This document shows positions 6,529-6,542 of a DNA stretch of 6,542 nt, in pieces. Under the pieces are notes generated by a model. The model made no database searches. It saw only the letters and a list, made by a program, of their open reading frames with translations, and had not been told where the DNA came from. Source of the DNA: Candidatus Omnitrophota bacterium (GTDB taxonomy: Bacteria; Omnitrophota; Koll11; Gygaellales; JAQTUY01). The stretch covers positions 1 through 6,542 of the forward strand of contig JAQTUY010000091.1 in assembly GCA_028707105.1 (NCBI GenBank). Reading direction: 5' to 3'. The position numbers and the translations under genes were made by a program. Position 1 is the first letter of the stretch. Every line of letters starts with the position of its first letter.

Positions 6529-6542
6529 TGTTCTTCGGGTTT

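Overview
The window is a single block of bacterial genes, all read from the minus strand and packed almost end to end. In transcription order (right to left) they are a shortened YchF-like TGS-domain protein (6528-5836), purH (5814-4252), folC (4228-2888), mnmE (2891-1506), folE (1480-923), and a response regulator fused to a GGDEF domain (920 to the left edge, last few residues outside the window). The gaps are 21, 23, -4, 25 and 2 bases. No internal promoter, terminator, RNA gene, mobile element or CRISPR array is visible, and no stretch of even 100 bases lacks a gene. The simplest reading is one operon that extends beyond both edges of the window.

The four enzymes in the middle are textbook families with intact catalytic motifs and normal lengths. 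They share a theme of folate and purine/GTP metabolism. FolE turns GTP into the first pterin of folate synthesis. FolC makes dihydrofolate and/or adds its polyglutamate tail. PurH uses 10-formyl-THF to finish IMP, the precursor of GTP. MnmE is a GTPase that uses a folate one-carbon donor to modify wobble uridines in tRNA. The last gene carries a GGDEF domain, a fold whose active members use GTP to make cyclic di-GMP.

The two end genes are the unusual ones. The first keeps the YchF C-terminal TGS domain, but its G domain has collapsed to about 145 residues and has no working P-loop. The last has a receiver domain without the usual acidic pair, a GGDDF signature in place of GGDEF, and no arginine in the inhibitory site.

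The source looks like a free-living bacterium with its own purine and folate synthesis and cyclic-di-GMP-type signalling. The gene style resembles uncultivated phyla such as Omnitrophota, or related groups, but this is an impression from protein style and not something the window can prove.
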